Shown here piece after piece: positions 43,001 to 52,500 of a DNA stretch of 64,000 nucleotides (position 1 is the stretch's first letter; each line of letters opens with the position of its first letter). The DNA is taken from NCBI GenBank assembly GCA_026874595.1, contig CM049311.1, forward strand, positions 17,695,676-17,759,675, read 5' to 3'. This DNA is from Sipunculus nudus (taxonomy: Eukaryota > Annelida > Sipuncula > Golfingiida > Sipunculidae). The notes below the pieces were generated by a model. The model had not been told where the DNA came from, did no database searches, and saw only the letters and a program-made list of their open reading frames with translations. A program made the translations under genes and the position numbers.

Positions 43001-46000
43001 AATGTTAAAAAAATTCTTTTTGATGAGACTTGGACAATTTTGATTGTTTTAAAGAAAAAAAATCAGGAATTTACTCCTAATATTGAAATGAGATAAAATA
43101 TTAGGATCTAATGTAAGTGCTAACTGACAAGATTTAAGAAGATATAAATACTTTGCATCATTTTATTCATATCTCTTAAAATTGGCGGGGCCTTGGTGTG
43201 AATAACTCTGTTAACTTAGTATTAAAATTAGGAATATTGATCAAACTTTATGGGATTAATTTTTAACTCGTATAGCCATATATTTAACTTTTGAAAACTT
43301 AATTACCTTCACACATTATTTGTTTATGAAATGTTACTTTTAAATAACACTTACTGTAGGCCACTTTGTTCCATTGGTGCATCACTAAATGGTTTAGCTC
43401 ATGTTCATTATTCTATAATTTACAGAGTTTCATTTTAGCAGGGCCATTTTCTCATAGCTTTTCTAATGATAATATACATGAAAAATCAAAAGAAATAAAA
43501 ATATTTTGCAGTTACTAATATTTTCCAAAATTCATCTGAGCGATGTGACCCATGGGTCCCTTGTTTTTCTGTTACTGCCTCCAGATAAGAGCATTTAATG
43601 ATTTACTGCGCTTTACTGCTGGTATTGACAAAATGTGTATTTGCTGGTATTTTGCCTCCATGAAGTTTATTTTTGTTGTTGTTTTCAGCAATGCTTTGAC
43701 TGTGGAGGTCTAAATCCAACATGGGCCAGCATTACATATGGCGTGTTCCTGTGCATTGACTGCTCTGCTGTCCACAGATCATTGGGAGTACATCTAACGT
43801 TTATCAAATCCACGCAGCTCGATACAAACTGGTCCTACCTACAGCTCAGAGCCATGCAGATAGGAGGAAATGCAAATGCGGTATGTACTTAATGCCAGCC
43901 AGAGTATAAGACATCAATTTCTCAGTCAATATTCAAGCCTTAGTGATTGATTCACAGCAACCTTTTTCTTATCAGGTGTTATGCTTTGTGGACTCAGTTA
44001 TTCACTATTGTGTAGGCACATATAGTCCATATAAAAAATACAACATGATGATGTTAATGCTAGTAGGAGCATGTAAACCGTTGTGCAGATGAAATGTGAC
44101 TAGGTATTATATTATATAGATGAAACCCCCGTATGGTATAATTAAGTGATTATTCTGGAGTTTTTTACAAGTGGGTGAAACCGTGACTAAATGGTTATCC
44201 AGGGGTTTTAAATCATTACCTGTATTCAACACTTCCAAACAAATCTTTAAGCCAAAGATTTCACAGCTAAAGTTCAGCTGACTTTATTCTTGCTTACATA
44301 GGCCCTCTGGTCTCCCATAAATAGGGCACAAATCATAAAAAGTTACACTTAGAAGGATCTAATTTAACATCTAGACAGACAATCCAAAATATTATCTTGA
44401 CTCCTCTTGGTGTTTTGTGATAAGACCATGTTCCATTGTATCAAAAATTTGAACAATATGCCTCATTAACACATAATTTATTCATTTCACTGTTACTGAA
44501 ATGACATTAACATATCAAGTTCACAAAAAGGTCATTCAGACTATATGAGTAAGTCAGTTTATTTCAAAGAAGAAGACACTATTTTTTGTGTTGATTCAAC
44601 ATGCTTTATAGGTGATAAGGCCCCTTTAACCTTTGAAGTTCTGGAAGGGCTCAAGTCTGAGACTTCCAGCTGGCAAATTGGTTACTGAACCACTAAGGTA
44701 TATACAAGTTTTAACGTATTCCTTGTTTTTGTTCCCCATGTTTTGTTTTCCCATGTTAAGTTTTTTGTATTGTATTTCAGACTGCGTTTTTCCGACAACA
44801 CGGCTGTACCTCCACAGACGCTCAACAAAAGTACAACAGCCGTGCAGCAAACATGTACAGGGAGCGATTACACACTCAGGCCATGAAGGCAGTCAAAATG
44901 CACGGAACACAGGTATGTGACACTGCTAAATCCATGAACATGGATGGTCAGTTAATCTTTGCATCGTAAATTATATATTTGCAACAGCTGTTTAAATAAA
45001 ACAAGAATCTATATTTCAGAGTTTAAAAGTAGCATAAAAAAATATATAACTGATAAACTCGATAACTTGGTTACAGTTACCTCAATTATCTCTCAGACAA
45101 TGCCATCTTGGGTCATGAGAACTTGGTCCAATGAAAGTTAACAATGGTTATTGGTAACTAGATTTCATGTCTTGATTAAACAACAGCAGGTCTTCAATTA
45201 CAGAGCATTTTATTTTAGCCTAAAGGGTGGTCTCTCACAGCATCGGTGGTACAATCATAACAAGTGGGGCTTTCATCCATTAAACTCAAAAATATGTACC
45301 ATGTATATCTGATGAGCACTAGTTACAAACTCAGAAGCATTTTGAATATCTTAAAATCTTTGAAAATGCAAAATGAGATATATTAAAATTAACTGATGGA
45401 TAACCCGTAAAAAAAGAAAAGGTACCAAAACATTTCAGTTGATTGAATAACTGATGTTAAATATTATATGTAAACTGATTACATTTGATGAACAATGTAC
45501 AGGCTTCCACTGTTCACCAAGTATTTGTTTACTCCATAAACTTTTACAGTGATGCAGTTAATTGGAGTATTCATAGATGGTTGTTGCACCCCGATCATCT
45601 TTGACTGCTCTTGTTGCCTTCTTTCGACTCAAGACAACCAGCAGTTTCTCTGTCCATTAATGATTGTCATGGAAGCTGGTCTTTTTGTCAGTACCATGTT
45701 TGTGTACTGGCTGATCATGTGACTGTTATTCAAATTAACCATCTGGTGGCATCACCTTATTTAACACCTACTTTGTGTTAGCCAAAACTGTTTAAAAATG
45801 GAATAAGAAAACTGTGTATAGCTTTTGTCAAGTGCCGTTTCTTGATTAAGTTGTGATATCATTGATTATGTACCATTCTATCACAGAACTATAAATTCAT
45901 TGAACCAGTGTTTGATTTTATTGATTCTTTGTGTCAGCCTGTCATCCTGTCAGGATTTGTTCACTATATCAGCCTTTTACATGGTAAAATCATTTATTCA

Positions 46001-46500
46001 TTGTACCATTCTGTTACATTGTAAAGTTATTTCCTCTCATAGTAATTATTTACCGTTTCATCATCATCAGCTGTGTATCATTGCACCGTGGTCACAATGT
46101 CTTTAACTGTCCTGTTGGCACACAAAAGGGACACCAGCTGGTGTATTATGTGCCAGAAGTAACTGATTTCTGTCACCCATACAGGGATTTGAACTAAATA
46201 TATTCTCTGTACTTTTTTTACTCTAAACTTCAAATGGTTGTTTGATGTGGACACAAGTTGAGATAGATTGTTTGTATTTGTTCCATGCTCTTAGCTGTAT
46301 TATGTAATGCCTGTACAAAGTTAAGATAAAGTTAAGTCTGCTGATTAGCCTCAGCTCCTAGATACACACACATGTAAACCACAGATATCCCACACATATT
46401 ATTATGGCAGGACTAGGTGTTGATCACATGATAAATTTACTTGTATTGTAACAGCACACTTTGGTGGGTACTCCCCTCCAAGAATGGTCAAAGAACATTC

Positions 46501-46572
<72 letters not shown>

Positions 46573-49500
46573 GTCAAGGCCCAGATTAGAATCTGGCCCA
46601 ATTTAAAACTGGGCCAGCCCAGATAAAAAAGTTTGATTCGGACCAGCCTAGATCAAAATTCTAATATGGGCCAGACCAGTTTTAAACTGGGCCAGTCCAG
46701 ATAAAAATTTTGATCTGGGCCGGTCCAGATTAAAATCCTGTGGTGAAGACTTCAGGATTTGAATCTGGTCTGGACTGATTTTAAACTGAGCCAGCCGAGA
46801 TAAGAATTTTGATCTGGGCCGGTCAGGTTAACCATCCTGTGGTGGACTGATTTTAAACTTGACCAGCCCAGATCAGAATCCTAATCTACTCCTAGGCTGG
46901 CTTCAATTACACTATATTTACCTTGCTGGCCTTTAATCAGTTCAAAGAATTTGTAAAACATTGTAAGTCAATAATAATTAATATTTTATGATTTATTTCA
47001 TATTCTATGAAAATATCATTGGTTTGACTCCTGTCATATTTATCTACCTCATATTTGAAATGTCTAATATATAATTATAATATACCGGTAATCATGTTAA
47101 ACATTGGTATTTTACAGCTAAATACTACAAATGAAGTTTGCAGAACATGTGCATTAATTCAACAACCTAAAACAAAATTTAATCAATAATTATTAATATA
47201 TATGTTACACAACGTTAAGCTTGTGATACAAGTCCTGTAAATTCAAAATTCTATTAGTTATTTAGAGTTATTTTTAGCTCAGCTGACTATAAGTCATCTG
47301 AGCTATAGTCGTGGTCCATTGTCCGTCGTCCGTCCGTCTGTCTGTCCGTCCGTCCGTCCGTCCGTAGATGTGGCACGTTTTGAAACCGTAAGACCTAGGA
47401 ATCCAAAATTCAGCATAATGTTAGATGTCCCCAAGATCTCCTACCAAGCCGAAAACTGGGTCTTTGCGACTTTGTTCCTTTGAGAAATTAAGGAAAAACC
47501 TCAATTTTTTATTAAAATCCTATTTTCACACTTCAGGACTGCCTTATATCAAAACCACTCATCTGTTTTTCCTCATATTTACCATAAATATTCTTCTATA
47601 TAGTTCCTATGTACATGCCAGAAATTAAGTCTGTTAAGTATAAATTCTTTAAGTTATGGGCCCAAACATAATGGACTTTGTAAAAAATCAGGAAAAATAT
47701 TTACTCACTTTACATGAAAAATTTTGAAACTAGAGTCTATTTTCCCAAGTATATAACTATGTTTAATTAAGATTCAATTGTTTACCCAAAATTAGATCTG
47801 AATTTTGTAAATTTTTTAAATAATTAGCATAAAAATAAAATCAGAACCTTAAATTTTGCCCAACTTTGACCATGGCACGTTTTTTTTCTGTAAGTACCAT
47901 TGATTTAATTTTCACAGCATGTAAACATAAATATTTAATTTGTTTAAATCTGAAATTTGGAAGTAAAAGCTTGAAAATTAAGCTAGTTATTGATTTTTTT
48001 CTTGAGGCTCTATTGTAGTCATTTGCTTTGATTATAGATTACAGATGCAGGGTCCCACTCCAGGTCACTGGAAGTCAGCAATGCCAGGATTTCTGATTTG
48101 TAACAGTCACTGGGGAGATCCCCTGCTGTGACTGGTGTACAGTTATTCTCATATCACCACCCCAATCACCCCCCCCCCCCCCAACCCCCTCCCCCCCCCC
48201 AAACCCAACCCACCAAGTGTTCACTGTATCTCCTTAATTGTTATGCTGTTTCCACTCTGATATGCAAAAACTTTCCTTGAAAAAGTAATTCAAGGTGTAA
48301 TCCAGAAGATGCAATGTTGTGTAATGTACCATTTTTAAAGAATCATTTTTCTTTTAAATGATTTTACCAATCATAATGGAACCCATCAGTGTGCTTAAAT
48401 TATGATAAAATATGAAGCACATTATGGATAAATAAAGACACAATTAAAAATTGAGAAGTCTAAATCAAGTATTTTTTTAGATATTTATTGTTTTGCAGAT
48501 TTAAAAGATATATTTTTGTGGTAAAAAATAAATAAACATTTGTATGCATGATATGGTGTTATCTGACAAGATTGGATTTATGATGATGCAATTGAGAATT
48601 ATGAATCAACTTTTATATTCAGATATATATGTTATATTGAAAATGTATAGAAATATAAACTAAAATTAAAAAAAAATTAATGTGATAAAAAATGAGGATT
48701 TATTACAAACATTTGTTCATTATTTTCCTGCATCAGCAGACTTTGAGATAGGCTTTGTTTACCATGTTTTATGTTGTTAATTAGTTATATTTCAACTGTA
48801 TACATTTCATAAAAAAAACATATATTTAATAATATATATTATACAAAAAAAAGATTCGATTGAACAAATGTGTAAACTACTGAAAAGTCAACAGTTAATC
48901 GAAAAGCCAACTAATGATCATGGTAATTGTACAGATCATTTGTTCACAAACTGCTCACATGCTTCAGTTTCAACATTAGGAATACATGGTCAGGTCACAA
49001 AATATTATTTGCAACAATTTCTTGCTCATCAATACAAACCAATCATATAAACCAACCATGGCCTTTATTACCTCTTCCTCTTACACTTTATCTCCATTTG
49101 ATATTATTTTAGATTTTTACCTTCAAGGTTAACGTCAGCTGAGCACAGTGACTCAAGCACCATGAAACATATTGTTTACATCAAGCTAGTGTTATGCAGT
49201 TTGCAAGAGCTCAGCTCCCCAGCTTCAGCTCTAAGTTCCTTAAATTTGGCATACAGTTAGATGTCTCCAAAATCCCCTACCATGCCAAGAATTTGGTCAC
49301 TAGGACTTAATACCTTCGAGATATTAATGAAAAACTTCATTTTTCCATTAAAAACCCATTGTTAACTTCAAGACTGCCAAATATCAAAACCACTGATCTG
49401 ACTTTAATCATAAATAATATACATATTTTTCAATCTCTATGCACATGCCAGAATGATGTCAGTATTGCGTAATTGTTTTAAGTTATGGGCCCAAACATAA

Positions 49501-52500
49501 TACACTTTGTAAAAAATCAAGAAATATATTTACTCCCTTAACAAGGCCATTGCTGAAGCTAGAGATTTTTTTGTCAGGGATGTAACATTATTTAATCAAG
49601 ATTCAATTGAATACCCAAAATTAGTTCTTAATTTTTCAAATTTTATAAGTTATTAGTATAAATATAAAATTAGTACCTTAAATTTTGCCCAACTGTGACC
49701 ATGGCACGTTTGTTACCCGTGAGCACTGTTGATATAATTTTCATATCATGCACACATAAGGATTTCAGCATAGAAAGCTGAAAGAAATTTGGCCAAAAAT
49801 TGTAGCTTTTATTAATGTTTTTTATGAGACCCTGTCAGACTTTGGCTCTCTCCAGCCCCTCTTGAATCACCTGTATTATGCATGCTTGAGGCGAGGCATA
49901 CATGGAATCCAGGCAGCTTATGGCCAGCCACAGTTGATCCAGGTGTCCAACCCAACTCATCTAGTAGTTTTAACCAACAACATAACAATAAACAATAAAT
50001 TAATAAATTTTTATTGGTTTTTAATAACAAATTAAAGAAAAATAGAAAAGGAATTTGTTAGTTTATAATAACAGGAAATTAACTTGCAGTTACTGATGAT
50101 ATAAGAATCTTGCATGGATGGGTAGAATGTCACGTATTCCAAATAACACCATGCAGTCACCTATGGCATTTTTCAGTTCAATTTTAATGATAAAGAAGTA
50201 AATCATATTATTCATTACTAATCATTAGGGATCATATGAAGGAAATTAATGACAGACAAAGATGCAGTTGATAATATTAATCTAGAATCCTACTGTGTCT
50301 AGTGTGTACATTGATGTGAAATTAGTCCAAAATGAATAAAATTTCTTGCATAAAGAATGGGAATTCAGGTAAAAATGAAAGTATATGAATACTCGTGCAA
50401 ATACTTTCAAAATGTATTCATGAATATATTCTTTAATATTATTTTAATAATTATTTCAGTTATATTTCATTTTACAAAATCATATGATTCTCTTATTATT
50501 TTTAATAAAAATTATATTTGAGACAATATTTGTAATTTTTTTTAATAAATAGTTAAACTCATATTATATGTTCTGCTTATAAGTTATTTGGCCAAGTCAA
50601 AATCTGTGTGACAATAGTACTCCATTTGTTAATAAAATAAATGAAATCAATGCTCTTCCCTGTCTCCAAAGGAACTATCAAAATCATACATAAGCTAAAC
50701 AACAACAACTCATAATACAGCTTATATTTATTACCACACAAAACCAGCATGTACCTCATTTCTAAATAATATTTTTTTATCATATATAACAGCTGAGCGT
50801 CGTGACCCATAGGTCCCTTGTTTTCATTTATCATAAGTTGGGGGTTTTTGGTCTTTGATCCCCCCCCCCCCTGTCACCCATTAAAAAATTTGCACATATT
50901 CTAACATTGGACCTAGAACTTATAACATACTACATATTAAGGAAAGAAGGCCCTGAAACACCTATTAAGATAGCTGAACTTAAGTCATTGAAATTAGGTG
51001 ACTGAAATTCAGCAAACAGAAAAAAATATATCTAGTGTACATAAATTAGGTTGTTATTTGCTAATTTGTGTGAATTATTAACATTTTCATAATGTATTTA
51101 GATAGAACAGTGGGAACTATATTCACCAACTCAGCATTTTAACTGTTGAAGTTAATAGATTAGCTTTTTTAAGTCATTAACTCCAAAGTGAAACCTCCAT
51201 CATGTTAGTCACCGTCTGAAATAAAATTCTAAATTCAATTTTCACGCATGTTCACCTCTATTTTTGAGACTGCCAAATAACAGCCATCATATCATTTTCT
51301 AAGCTGTGGATTTCTGCTATTTAAAATTACAGTAATGGTATCACAAACCTCTCCCTAGCTGTATGTAAGGGCACACTGTCATGCTGCTCACCTAAATGAG
51401 CATCAAGACTAAAAAATTATTTTTGTTCACTTAAAAATGAGTCAAGCTGGTATTTAATTATGCATGTATATATTAAATATTACACATGTAATTTTGATAT
51501 TCAGAACAATTATCTTAGTTAAGTTGAAAAGTTTGATATTAAGTCAAGTAGATTTCTCAGAACTTACAAATATTCTAAACTGTGATTAATTATGGTAGTT
51601 GGATTAGGTGAAGTTCAAATGTGAACTTGTATGCTTGAAGAATAGATGAAACTAAAGAAGCACATTACATTTGTTTGTTAGCTTTTTCCTCAATAAAATA
51701 TTTTAAATGATCTTGTTCATTATGTGTTTTGTGCCCTTCAAAATGGTGTATCTGGAATAAATGTTTACAGTATTATCTGATTTAAGATCATAAAAATCAA
51801 GCTAGCCTAAGATTAGATTAGGATTCTGATCTGGTATAGCCCACTTTAAAATAAGTCCACCACAGGACTGTAATCTTGACTAGCCCAGATTAAAATTTCG
51901 ATCGGGGCCGGCCCAGTTTAAAATCAGTCCACCACAGGATTGTAAACTTAATCAGCCCAGTTTAAAATTCTAATCTAGGCCAGCCCAGTTTCAAATCAGT
52001 CCAGACCTCATTTAAATCCTGAAGTCTTCACAACAGATCTGGCCCAGATTAGAATTTTGATCTGGGCCAGTCCAAATCTAAATTTTGATCTGGGCTGGCC
52101 CAGTTTAAAGTGGGCCAGGTTCTAATCTTGGCCTCACCTATATATATATATATTCAGGTTGTAAAAGGTTTCTGGACACTTTCTTACTTAAAGCTGTGAT
52201 ATCATGTATATATAAAGTATTAAGTATATAAAAAGCATGATCCACCAAGTAATATCCTTCATAAACATTGTTTATGTTCAGTTTGGGTTATGATGATTTT
52301 CCTATGAAGACAGATATGAATAGAGACCTTTTCAACTTACTATGAGTTCTTTATGCAGATTTTCTCGTAATATTTGTGGTTATATCAGTTCTAGGTGAGC
52401 AAGAAAAATGGTTCATAATGAGTTAGACTTGTATCAATGTAAGAGAGTTTTCCTCATCCTTGGTTATGTCTATGTCAAAATGTGACGCTTGAGAAAATTT

